From Nonomuraea helvata (GTDB lineage Bacteria; Actinomycetota; Actinomycetes; Streptosporangiales; Streptosporangiaceae): a stretch of 64,000 nt of DNA. Shown piece by piece: positions 57,201 through 64,000 of this stretch. The notes beneath the pieces were generated by a model, which searched no databases, had not been told where the DNA came from, and saw nothing but the letters and a program-made list of their open reading frames with translations. Within the stretch, counting starts at the first letter, position 1. Every line of letters begins with the position of its first letter. The stretch lies in NCBI RefSeq assembly GCF_039535785.1, contig NZ_BAAAXV010000009.1:310001-374000 (forward strand), read 5' to 3'. The position numbers and the translations under genes are program-made.

Positions 57201-58274
57201 GCGCGTGGGCTCGGCTACGGCATCCACCTCGTCGCCGCGACCAACAAATGGTCGGAGTTCCGGCCGAGCATCCGCGACCTGTTCGGGACCAAGATCGAGC
57301 TCAAGCTCGGCGACGCCTACGAGTCGGAGGTCAGCAGGAAGCAGGCGCTGGCCGTGCCAGAGGCGACGCCGGGGCGCGGGCTGACGAAGGACGGATTCCA
57401 CTTCCTGTCCGCGCTGCCCAGGATCGACGGGGTGCAGAACTCGGCGGACCTGGCGAGCGGAGCGCGCAACCTGGTGCAGGCCGTACGGGACTCCTGGCAG
57501 GGGCCGCCCGCCCCGCCCGTCAGGCTGCTCCCTGCGGTGCTGCCCGTCTCCGCGCTGCCGGACGACCAGGAACGGATCCCGATCGGCATCGACGAGGCCT
57601 CCCTGGCGCCCGTGGCACTGGACTTCGACTCCGACCCGCACTTCGTGATCTTCGGCGAGAACGAGAGCGGCAAGTCGAACCTGCTGCGGCTCATCGCCGA
57701 GGGGCTGACGACCAGGAAGCAGCCGAGCCAGGCCATGATGATCGTGATCGACTACCGCCGGGCGCTGCTCGACTCGGCGGTGACCGATCACCGCATCGGC
57801 TACGCCGCCTCGAGCGCCGCCGCCGCCGACCTGATCAACGACGCCAAGGGGGCTCTGCTGAGCCGCCTGCCGCCGGCGGACCTCACGCCGGACCAACTGC
57901 GCGACCGAAGCTGGTGGCAGGGCTCGGACCTGTACATCTTCGTGGACGACTACGACCTGGTCGCGACCTCGTCCAACCCGCTGCTGCCGCTGGTCGACCT
58001 GCTGCCGCAGGCTCGCGACATCGGCCTGCACCTCGTGCTGGCCCGCCAGATGGGTGGCGCGGGCCGCGCCATGTTCGACCCGCTCATCCAGCGCATGAAG
58101 GACATGGCCACCCCGGCGCTGCTCATGTCCGGCAGCAAGGACGAGGGCTACCTCTTCGGCAACGTACGGCCCCAGCCCCAGCCTCCCGGCCGCGGCTACC
58201 TGGTCGACCGGCGGTTCGGCGCGCGCCTGATACAGACGGCCTACCTGGACGCCGACAAGACGAGCGGAGCATGA
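54288..58274 (+). CDS. eccC: T7SS motor ATPase EccC
   Basis: 1328 residues from GTG. The N-terminus RGEILLESPPEIPEVQP and two membrane helices (about 39-86) are typical of EccC. Three FtsK/SpoIIIE ATPase domains have Walker A lysines K489 (GATGSGKSE), K847 (GGTQSGKST) and K1129 (GENESGKSN), so EccCa and EccCb are fused and all three P-loops are intact. It recognises substrates and powers export. The stop overlaps the next gene (ATGA). Confidence 0.95.
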   Translation: MSIVVVRRPERRPSPQAPRGEILLESPPEIPEVQPAGLGGVLMYVPMLAGGAAMGLMFTAGGNSNPLMYVASGLFAVSMLGMTVGQFGRNAGERKNRLNGLRRDYFRYLSQIRKRVRKAAVQQREALEWSGPAPETLWWVAMGPRLWERRPRDEDFGTVRLGTGVQKLAVQLIPPDSKPVEDLDALTAGALRRFVRAHSTVSGLPVAVALNSFARIHLTGDPRAVRSLVRAMIAQLATFHSPDDMRVMVCASKEWMPHWDWVKWLPHALHPDEMDAAGQVRLMSENLSHLDQLVGDELKERARFRPGTGADSLPYHVVIVDGGHVPHDSQLGIDAIQGVTVIDLSDATGPVEEASTLRLDIQPDGFHMVKIDHAGKRSTTRLGDPDKLDYARAEGLARQLAPLRASAGSGGESQDVLGTNTSLTDLLGVGDPGRLSPAVTWQPRAGRNRLRVPIGLGADGRMVELDIKESAQGGMGPHGLVIGATGSGKSELLRTLVLGLAITHSSEILNFVLVDFKGGATFLGLEGLSHVSAVITNLEDELPLVDRMHDALHGEMVRRQELLRAAGNYASLRDYERAREQGVDLQPMPTLFIVLDEFSELLSAKPEFIDLFVMIGRLGRSLGVHLLLASQRLEEGRLRGLDTHLSYRIGLRTFSAMESRVVLGVADAYELPSAPGNGYLKFDTTGMTRFKAAYVSGAYHDDPAQAAAPDGTPAVREVVEYGPAHVPLPEITTPVQVTTESDDEPAGSNQRSVLDVVVGRLAGHGLAAHRIWLPPLAEPPTLAHLLPPLSVTPEHGLTTAGWPGRGKLHAVIGIIDKPFEQRRDPFWLDVSGSAGHVGVAGGTQSGKSTVVRTLVAGMALMHTPREVQFYCLDFGGGALASLEGLPHVGGVATRLDADRVRRTVAEIGAILEQRERDFGEHGIESMATYRQLREEGAIEGDGWGDVFLVVDGWLTLRQEFDTLEPTITDIAARGLGYGIHLVAATNKWSEFRPSIRDLFGTKIELKLGDAYESEVSRKQALAVPEATPGRGLTKDGFHFLSALPRIDGVQNSADLASGARNLVQAVRDSWQGPPAPPVRLLPAVLPVSALPDDQERIPIGIDEASLAPVALDFDSDPHFVIFGENESGKSNLLRLIAEGLTTRKQPSQAMMIVIDYRRALLDSAVTDHRIGYAASSAAAADLINDAKGALLSRLPPADLTPDQLRDRSWWQGSDLYIFVDDYDLVATSSNPLLPLVDLLPQARDIGLHLVLARQMGGAGRAMFDPLIQRMKDMATPALLMSGSKDEGYLFGNVRPQPQPPGRGYLVDRRFGARLIQTAYLDADKTSGA

Positions 58275-58606
58275 TGGCGGACCTCGACATCCACCTCTCG
58301 GCCCTCGACAGGTGCCGGACGGCCATCCACAAGGCCGCCGGCCAGTACGAGGAGACGCTGTTCGATCGCAATCCCGGAAAGATCACATACGACGACAAGG
58401 GCGAGCCGCGCAACAACCGCACCGCCGTCAGCGCGGATACCTTCGGCCACCTCGACGACTCCGGCGCGCTGGCCAAGGCCGCCAACGACGTCTGGGACGC
58501 CCTCATCGGCGAGATGGACGAGGCGCGCAAGAAGCTGGCCGGCACCGAACGGGGATTGAGCGACGTGGAGGAGAACATCCGCAAGGCACACAGGGCGACC
58601 TCATGA
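58271..58606 (+). CDS. Small WXG100-like protein coupled to eccC
   Basis: 111 residues; ATG overlaps the EccC stop (ATGA), and another ATG follows at 58274. Helical throughout, with AANDVWDALIGEMDEARKKL near the middle-to-end and a long C-terminal helix. The W-x-x turn is not strict W-x-G. It overlaps the transglycosylase fusion gene and is its probable Esx-type partner. Confidence 0.8.
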   Translation: MMADLDIHLSALDRCRTAIHKAAGQYEETLFDRNPGKITYDDKGEPRNNRTAVSADTFGHLDDSGALAKAANDVWDALIGEMDEARKKLAGTERGLSDVEENIRKAHRATS

Positions 58607-59724
58607 GCGTCTCGCACCTGCCCGGAGGCGACGCGCTCGACGCGATGCTCAAGAAGGTGACCGGCGATCCCGGCGAGATCGACACGATCGCCAAGGCGTG
58701 GCGCAGCGTGTCGGGCGACATCAACGAGTTCGCGGGCGGGCTGGGCGCCGCGGCGCAGGTGGTGGACGACGCCTGGAAGGGCAGCTCCGCCGACGCGTTC
58801 GCCAGATACATCAACAAGTACGGCAGTGCGGCGGAGGGCCTGACGCTCGCGCTGGCCAACTCCGCCTCCTCGCTCGACGGTGCCGCCTCCGCGCTACGCG
58901 AGGCGCACAGTGAGATCAGCGCCATCTGCCGGGACCTGAACACCAACGCCGCCAACTACAAGACCCGCTACTACGCCAACGACCCCGACGCCACGGAGGC
59001 GGACGTGGAGCCGGGGCTGAAGAAGCTGGTCGACCAGGCGAAGGCCGACGCTCAGCCGTGGGTGGACAAGGCTGATAAGGCGGTTGCCAAGGCCAAGAAG
59101 GACATCAATCAATTCCTGAAGGATCGCGGGACGACATTCCACTCCATTCCTGACGTGTCCTCCCAGGAGTTCACGCCCGCCCCGGGCAGGAAGATCGACT
59201 GGGAACGCGACCCGACCTACCAGCAGCAGCCCGACCGCACCTCCCTGCAAGGGGGTGCCGGAGGACTGCGCGGGGGCGGCAGCGGTGGCGGCAGTGGTGG
59301 CGGCAACTCCTTCGGCGGCTACGGTCCCAGCGGCCCGCCGCCCGCCGGCGGCGGCCCCGCGCCCACGGGCCAGGTCAAGGAATGGATCGAACAGGCCATC
59401 GCGATCCTGGAGAAGCAGGGCGTACCGGCCTCCAAGATGAACGCCAGCGACATCTGGATGATCATCAAGCACGAGTCGGGCGGGAATCCCAACGCGATCA
59501 ACAACTGGGACTCCAACGCGGCCAAGGGCACGCCGTCCAAGGGCCTGATGCAGACCATCGACCCGACGTTCAACGCGCACTCGCTGCCCGGGCACAAGAA
59601 CATCTACAACCCGGTGGACAACATCATCGCCGGAGTGCAGTACGCGATCTCCCGCTACGGCTCGGTCTCGAACGTGCCCGGCGTGGTCAACACCAAGCGC
59701 GGCCTGGGCTACGTCGGCTACTGA
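58603..59724 (+). CDS. WXG100-lytic transglycosylase (SLT) fusion
   Basis: 373 residues; ATG overlaps the previous stop. Residues 1-115 are a WXG100 module with DDAWKGSSADAF (W58). A helical linker (130-175) and a Gly/Pro-rich hinge (215-255) lead to a C-terminal SLT domain: catalytic E291 in KHESGGNPNAIN, SKGLMQTIDPTF and VDNIIAGVQYAI. There is no signal peptide, so T7SS must export it. It would cut peptidoglycan, perhaps making room for the secretion machine or acting on rivals. Confidence 0.9.
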   Translation: MSVSHLPGGDALDAMLKKVTGDPGEIDTIAKAWRSVSGDINEFAGGLGAAAQVVDDAWKGSSADAFARYINKYGSAAEGLTLALANSASSLDGAASALREAHSEISAICRDLNTNAANYKTRYYANDPDATEADVEPGLKKLVDQAKADAQPWVDKADKAVAKAKKDINQFLKDRGTTFHSIPDVSSQEFTPAPGRKIDWERDPTYQQQPDRTSLQGGAGGLRGGGSGGGSGGGNSFGGYGPSGPPPAGGGPAPTGQVKEWIEQAIAILEKQGVPASKMNASDIWMIIKHESGGNPNAINNWDSNAAKGTPSKGLMQTIDPTFNAHSLPGHKNIYNPVDNIIAGVQYAISRYGSVSNVPGVVNTKRGLGYVGY

Positions 59725-59765
59725 TGCCGATCCCCGGGCCCTTCTCCAGGGCCCGGGGAAGCGGG

Positions 59766-61931
59766 TCAGCCGCAGTTGTCCCAGCCGGCGCTGGTGCTCC
59801 CGGAGCCCGCGCTGCCCGAGTACCGGACGCATTTGCCCTTCGCGGTCAGCTTGACCGGCCCGGCATAGTACTCGTAGCTGCCGGAGTCGGTCTGGCTGCC
59901 GCCGCCCTGGACCTCCAGCGTGGCGCTGACCGGCGTCCTCTTTCCGATGTCGGTGGTCTTCATGGTGACCACGCAGTTCTGGCTGGTGCTGTTGTTCCAG
60001 AGCTGGTACGTCACACCGCCGGCGAACGAGCTGGAGCGCTGGACCGAGAAGCCCGGTCCACACACCTGCGTGGGCGTGTGCGGGTTCGTGGCCTGGGTCG
60101 GAGTCGGCTTGGCCGTGGTCTTGGTCGGCGTGGGCCTGGCCGTCGTCTTCGTGGGCGTGGGCGTGGGCCTGGCCGTCGTCTTGGTCGGCGTCGGCCTGGC
60201 CGTCGTCTTCGTAGGCGTCGGCCTGGCCGTCGTCTTCGTAGGCGTGGGGTCCGGCTCCTGGGACCTGGTGGGCTCCTGGGACCGGGTCGGCTCCTCGGTC
60301 TGCGTGGGCGTCGGAGTGGGCGTCCTGCTCGGCTCCACCGTCTTGGTCACGGTCGCCGTGGGCTTGCCGTGCCGCTTCTTGGTGGGAGTCGGCTCGGCCG
60401 TCTTGGTCACGGTCGGCGGCTGCGTAGCGGTGGGGATCGGGACCGGCTGCGTCGGGATCGCGGCCGGGGTGGTGGGAGGGGCGGTCAGCTCGGGCACCGT
60501 GGGTACGCCGGACGCCGTGGACGACCACTCGGTGGGCAGCGTCAGCGGGCCGACGCCCGAATCGTCCGTCGGGGCGTCTGTGGCCCCCCAGGGCACCGTG
60601 GCCTCGGGCTGGGACTGCTGCGGGTCGGTGCCGACGGCCGGGTCACTACCCTGCGGACCAGGGGTCGCCGGAGAACTGGCGGGCATCGGGATCTCGTTCC
60701 CGTTGGCCTGCGCCATGGCGGCCGGATTGACCTGCTGGAGCTTCACGTACCTGTTCGCACCCCACAGGCCGACCGCCGAGACGAGCGCGAGCGCGCCGAC
60801 CCCGGCGACGAGCACCAAGGAGAAGCCACGGCGCGGCTTCTTGGAGGCTGTCGTGGGCTGCACCGCCTCCAGCCTGATCTGGTGCGGCGGATGCGGGGAG
60901 CCGTCCGTCTCCGGCGGCCCCCACATGGGGGCCTCCTGCTGGTGCTGGTACGGCACCGGCACGCCATGCACGGGCATCGGAGGCCCCTGCATGGGGGGAC
61001 CTTGCATGGGCGGCCCCATCGGGGCGCCTTGCACGGGCGGAGGACCCTGGACGAGCGTGGCGTCCAGCGGGATCTGGCCGGGGGCTCCGGGGATGGGGCC
61101 CTGGCCAGGCACGCCGGGGATCTCGATCGCGATGCCCTGCAGCGGCACGCCCTCGATGGCGGGCTGCTCGGCGACCGGCGGCTTGGCCGCGCCGCTGTCC
61201 CCCAGCAACTGCATGAGGGCGCTGTACGTGGTCGGCCGCTCCGTCACCTGCTTGGACAGCGCCGACAGCAGCACCCTGCGCATCGGCTCGCCCTCGATGT
61301 CGACCTCGGCCTCGGCGTTCAGCACCGCGTCCCGGTCGGCGAACGGCACCTTGCCCGTGCCCGCGAACGCGATTGTCGCGGCCCAGGCGAACACGTCCGC
61401 GTACGGGCCGTACTGGAGGCCATGGAGCTGCTCCGGCGCCTGGTACGCGGCTTCCCCAGCAGGCTCCCCGACCGTGGCGTCGGTCACCCGCGGGCCTTCG
61501 GGGCCGAGAATCACGTTGTGCGGAGTGAGCGACCTGTGCGACAGCCCCGCGAGATGGATGGCCGACAGCGCGGTCAACACACCGACCGCGATGCGCTCGA
61601 GCGCGTCTCCGCTCAGCGGCCCGTCGTCCGCCACCGCCTGGGCCAGGCTCTTGCCCTCGACGTACTCCCTGACGATGTACGGGCGGTCCTCGTGAAGCCC
61701 GGAGTCCAGCATTCTGGCCACGTACGAGCTCGACACCCGCTTGGCGCCCAGATGCTTCGCCGGCGCGTCGGGACCGGCCTCGGGATCGGCCGGGAGCAGC
61801 TTGACGGCGACAATGGGTGCGTCCTCGGATTCCTGCCCGAGGAACACTTCGCCCCGCGGACCTTCTCCCAGCAGCCCAACAATGGTGAGATTGCCGATCC
61901 GCTCTGGGTCACCAGGGCGCAAAGGGTGCAT
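59766..61931 (-). CDS. Membrane protein with degenerate Ser/Thr kinase domain
   Basis: 721 residues from ATG 61931, with GAAAGG upstream. Residues 12-245 have a protein-kinase fold: K44 in VAVKLL, E-rich helix C region, APE at 165-167. The catalytic HRD is HRS (S134 replaces Asp) and DFG is DAT (151-153), so a pseudokinase is predicted. A proline-rich stretch (260-345), a transmembrane helix (370-391), a long Thr/Pro linker and a C-terminal domain of about 90 residues with three cysteines, possibly carbohydrate-binding-like, follow. Located between the transglycosylase fusion and mycP genes. Confidence 0.82.
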   Translation of the reverse strand: MHPLRPGDPERIGNLTIVGLLGEGPRGEVFLGQESEDAPIVAVKLLPADPEAGPDAPAKHLGAKRVSSSYVARMLDSGLHEDRPYIVREYVEGKSLAQAVADDGPLSGDALERIAVGVLTALSAIHLAGLSHRSLTPHNVILGPEGPRVTDATVGEPAGEAAYQAPEQLHGLQYGPYADVFAWAATIAFAGTGKVPFADRDAVLNAEAEVDIEGEPMRRVLLSALSKQVTERPTTYSALMQLLGDSGAAKPPVAEQPAIEGVPLQGIAIEIPGVPGQGPIPGAPGQIPLDATLVQGPPPVQGAPMGPPMQGPPMQGPPMPVHGVPVPYQHQQEAPMWGPPETDGSPHPPHQIRLEAVQPTTASKKPRRGFSLVLVAGVGALALVSAVGLWGANRYVKLQQVNPAAMAQANGNEIPMPASSPATPGPQGSDPAVGTDPQQSQPEATVPWGATDAPTDDSGVGPLTLPTEWSSTASGVPTVPELTAPPTTPAAIPTQPVPIPTATQPPTVTKTAEPTPTKKRHGKPTATVTKTVEPSRTPTPTPTQTEEPTRSQEPTRSQEPDPTPTKTTARPTPTKTTARPTPTKTTARPTPTPTKTTARPTPTKTTAKPTPTQATNPHTPTQVCGPGFSVQRSSSFAGGVTYQLWNNSTSQNCVVTMKTTDIGKRTPVSATLEVQGGGSQTDSGSYEYYAGPVKLTAKGKCVRYSGSAGSGSTSAGWDNCG
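60101..60250. repeat. Thr/Pro tandem coding repeat
   Basis: The leftward kinase-like gene encodes about five PTPTKTTAR repeats (27-base units) in its extracellular linker. The DNA copies are nearly identical, so recent expansion is likely. Confidence 0.75.
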
Positions 61932-61974
61932 GACCAGACCTTTCACAAGCCAAGCATGATCTAGCCACATTGAA

Positions 61975-61999
61975 CCAGATATTTCACATCAGTATCTGG
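61975..61999. promoter_or_regulatory. Inverted repeat upstream of kinase-like gene
   Basis: CCAGATA (61975-61981) mirrors TATCTGG (61993-61999) across an 11-base spacer, in the 115-base gap between mycP and the kinase-like gene. Same CCAGAT/ATCTGG halves as the palindrome near eccD. Promoter operator or a small terminator after mycP. Confidence 0.45.
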
Positions 62000-62046
62000 A
62001 GTTTCGGGCTGTACCCGACAATTCACCGTCTTGTCTTCTTGCCGGC

Positions 62047-63189
62047 TCAGTCAGTCGGACGGCCGGGCCGCCAGCCTCTGCGTCGCGCCATGGGGATCAT
62101 GAACCGGGCCACCGTCACCAGCAGCGCCACCCCGAGCGCGGAGCCCGCGATGATCAGAGCGAGGTTGAACGCGTCGTGGTCCACGGGCGGGACCTTGGCC
62201 AAGGCGTCCGCCGGAAGAGGACTGGGGGGCGGAGGCGCGACCACGGGGGCGTCGGCCGGTTCGTAGGGGAGGATGGCGCTGACCGCCAGCAGGGGGTTCA
62301 CCATGCCCGCGCCCTTGCCCCCGCCCGTGGCGCCGTCGGCCGTGGCGATGATGCGCTGGCGCACCTGCTCCTCGTTCAGCTTCGGGAAGCGGGCCCGGAC
62401 GAGCGCGGCCACACCGGCCACGTAGGGAGTGGCGTAGCTGGTGCCGTTGAGGTCTTTGTAATAAGAGCGCCCGGGCCAGGTGGACGTGATGCCCTGGCCA
62501 GGACCGAGCACGGCGACAGGGGTCTTGACGTTGGAGAAGTCGGACAGGATGCCGTTCGGGCCCGCCGCCCCCACTGCGAGCACCCCTTCGTAGGCGGCCG
62601 GATACGCCGGAACGGGGGTGCCGTCCTCCTTCTTGACGTTGCCTGCCGCGGCGACGATCAGCGCGTCCTTGGCCATCGCATACTGGACGACTTCCCTGAG
62701 CGAGGGCTGGTCGGTCGTCGATATGGACACGTTGATGACCTTCGCGCCCTCATCGGCGGCGGCCTTGATGGCCTTGACCAGCAAATCGGGGTCGCCGTCC
62801 CGCTCGGAGTCGGTCTGCTTGTAGGAGAGCAGCCGCGCGCCCGGCGCCATGCCGTAGAACAGCACTCCCTGCATGTACTGTGCGCCGATGATGCCCGCCA
62901 CGGCGGTGCCGTGACCCACGCAGTCGCGGTAGCCGGTGCCGGTGAGGTCAGCCCTGCCCGCCAGGCGGATCTGCGGATGCTGCAGGTCGACGCCGCTGTC
63001 GATGATCGCTACTTTCACGCCCGCGCCGGTGGAGAGCGACCAGGCACGTTTGGGATCGAGCCGTTTCTGCGCCCACGACTCGCCCACCTGCATGGTGCCT
63101 CTGGGCGGTTGGCAGTTGTCCCTCGCGACCGCGGGCGCCAGCGGAAGGTGCAGGGCGAGCGCGCTCGCCACCAGGGCGCGACCAATCAT
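62047..63189 (-). CDS. mycP: Mycosin, subtilisin-like T7SS serine protease
   Basis: 380 residues. Signal peptide (1-22), catalytic triad D64 (IIDSGVD), H93 (GHGTAVAG) and S251 (NGTSYATP), oxyanion N184, a Pro-rich linker and a C-terminal transmembrane helix (about 341-362) ending in a basic tail. Mycosins are anchored proteases that stabilise the T7SS membrane complex and may trim substrates. All active-site residues are intact. Confidence 0.94.
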   Translation of the reverse strand: MIGRALVASALALHLPLAPAVARDNCQPPRGTMQVGESWAQKRLDPKRAWSLSTGAGVKVAIIDSGVDLQHPQIRLAGRADLTGTGYRDCVGHGTAVAGIIGAQYMQGVLFYGMAPGARLLSYKQTDSERDGDPDLLVKAIKAAADEGAKVINVSISTTDQPSLREVVQYAMAKDALIVAAAGNVKKEDGTPVPAYPAAYEGVLAVGAAGPNGILSDFSNVKTPVAVLGPGQGITSTWPGRSYYKDLNGTSYATPYVAGVAALVRARFPKLNEEQVRQRIIATADGATGGGKGAGMVNPLLAVSAILPYEPADAPVVAPPPPSPLPADALAKVPPVDHDAFNLALIIAGSALGVALLVTVARFMIPMARRRGWRPGRPTD

Positions 63190-63241
63190 GGGGGAAAAGC
63201 GTAGCTTGCCGGGTTCACCCGATCGCGTGGACCGCCGGAAT

Positions 63242-63287
63242 CAACGGAAGGAAGCCCCGGCACCTTCGCCAGGGCCCCTGTCCGTTG
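63242..63287 (-). terminator. Hairpin after WXG100 gene
   Basis: CAACGGA (63242-63248) pairs with TCCGTTG (63281-63287) around a GC-rich inner stem. It begins one base after the stop of the leftward WXG100 gene. Probably limits or terminates transcription before mycP. Confidence 0.6.
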
Positions 63288-63288
63288 C

Positions 63289-63561
63289 TCATTTCGTTGC
63301 GGACTCGATGTTCTGGCGGTAGGTGCCGATGACCCGCGAAGCCTCCTGCAGCTCCTCGGTCATGCGCTGGAAGGCCGTACGGTAGTTCTGCCACGCCTGC
63401 TGGAAACGCTGGGCGCCCGGCCCCGTCCACGCCGTGCCGACCTTGGCGGCCTCGCGGTCGAGCGCGGTCATCGTGGTGCGGACCGCCTCTGACTGCTGCG
63501 TGAACTGGCTGGCCATCTGCTGCATTTCGGCGAGGTCGCCGCCGAACATGCTCTGGCTCAT
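63289..63561 (-). CDS. WXG100 protein (Esx-like), right end of T7SS island
   Basis: 90 residues from ATG 63561, with AGGAGGT five bases upstream; an upstream start at 63579 would skip this site. AKVGTAWTGPGAQRFQQAWQNYR is a strong W-x-G motif between two helices. Size and motif match EsxB/CFP-10-type proteins. The strong ribosome-binding site suggests high expression. Its partner is not adjacent. Confidence 0.9.
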   Translation of the reverse strand: MSQSMFGGDLAEMQQMASQFTQQSEAVRTTMTALDREAAKVGTAWTGPGAQRFQQAWQNYRTAFQRMTEELQEASRVIGTYRQNIESATK

Positions 63562-63692
63562 GCATACCTCCTGGAACATGGGGAAAGCGCCCTCAACTTA
63601 AAGGGGGACCACCAGCCGTCGCCGGAGTTATGCCAAGCGGCTATGGTCTACCCGAGGATTGTTCGGATTCGTCCCTGGGAGCTGTCCTTCAC
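63562..63692. promoter_or_regulatory. Divergent spacer, WXG100 and SDR genes
   Basis: 131 bases holding promoters for both genes. No strong inverted repeat was seen. Confidence 0.3.
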
Positions 63693-64000
63693 ATGCGCGA
63701 GGTTGTGGTGACCGGCGGAGGCACCGGCATCGGGTACGCCGTTGCCGCCGCTTTCGCCTCGCTCGGCGATCACGTCACCATCACCGGCCGGCGCGAACAC
63801 GTGCTCAAGGAGGCCGCGTCGCGGCTCGGCGCGGCGTACGCGGCCTTCAACGCCGCCAGTCCCGTCGCGGTGAAGGACGCGCTCGACAGCCTGCCGCGGC
63901 ACGTGGACGTGCTCGTCAACAACGCCGGCGGCAACACCAACCTCGACCGCAGGCAGTCCGGCGAGCTGATGGACGTGGCCGAGGCCTGGTGGGCCAACCT
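63693..64000 (+). CDS. SDR-family oxidoreductase (3' end outside window)
   Basis: About 102 residues are visible from ATG 63693. VVTGGGTGIGYAVAAAF is the NAD(P)-binding TGxxxGxG motif and VLVNNAGG the structural NNAG motif of classical short-chain dehydrogenases. GRR after the second strand hints at NADP preference. The catalytic Tyr/Lys lie beyond the window, so substrate is unknown. Confidence 0.88.
   Translation, partial: MREVVVTGGGTGIGYAVAAAFASLGDHVTITGRREHVLKEAASRLGAAYAAFNAASPVAVKDALDSLPRHVDVLVNNAGGNTNLDRRQSGELMDVAEAWWAN

Noticed and set aside
60101..60250. Possible minisatellite outside a gene
   Set aside because: The 27-base units are in frame within the pseudokinase gene and encode its linker.

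Overview
The window is one contiguous stretch of a high-GC actinobacterial chromosome. The evidence is the strong G/C third-position bias, frequent GTG starts, S-(hydroxymethyl)mycothiol dehydrogenase, an acyl-CoA carboxylase beta/epsilon pair, IdeR/DmdR-type iron boxes, and an actinobacterial type VII secretion (T7SS) core (eccB, eccC, eccD, mycP). The mix of T7SS with Tad/Flp pilus genes resembles Streptosporangiales or a related order. That assignment is inference from gene content, not from a marker gene.

Positions 1-24.5 kb are mostly housekeeping. In order: partial purK, gtrA, a two-component system, a secreted R-type lectin, bfr-bfd with two iron boxes, a mycothiol-dependent formaldehyde-oxidation pair, an Rv1264-like adenylate cyclase, a bacterial PH-domain protein, birA, a YdeP/FdhF-type molybdopterin oxidoreductase with fdhD, an epoxide hydrolase, PEP carboxylase, an ABC exporter, acyl-CoA carboxylase beta and epsilon subunits, a NYN-domain RNase, an ada-alkA fusion with ogt, and an MFS/MarR divergent pair.

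Positions 25.0-35.2 kb hold a twelve-gene leftward operon for a Tad/Flp-like pilus or secretion system. It contains a SAF protein, a ParA-like protein, CpaF, TadB, TadC, a Flp-like prepilin and three TadE/F/G-like proteins. These are followed by a large LysM/BTAD membrane protein, a lipoprotein and a secreted protein. Many neighbours overlap by a few bases, so translational coupling is likely. A divergent 1540-residue FHA/FtsK ATPase of EssC type sits at 35.5-40.1 kb. It is followed by a winged-helix regulator and a membrane-anchored alpha/beta hydrolase.

Positions 42.3-63.6 kb form a T7SS island. It encodes EccB, EccD, EccC, the protease MycP, many WXG100-like small proteins, long proline- or glycine-rich substrates with similar acidic C-terminal tails, two YbaB/EbfC proteins, a WXG100-lytic transglycosylase fusion and a membrane protein whose kinase domain lacks the catalytic aspartate. 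No EccE or EccA was recognised. An SDR oxidoreductase gene runs off the right edge.

The most promising material for new biology is the T7SS island: the predicted pseudokinase, the exported cell-wall hydrolase, the unrecognised membrane partners, the YbaB pair, and a possible three-arm RNA switch or operator in the leader of the first WXG100 gene. The nearby EssC-like ATPase, with two of its three Walker A lysines replaced by arginine, is also notable. No tRNA, rRNA, CRISPR array or insertion sequence was seen.
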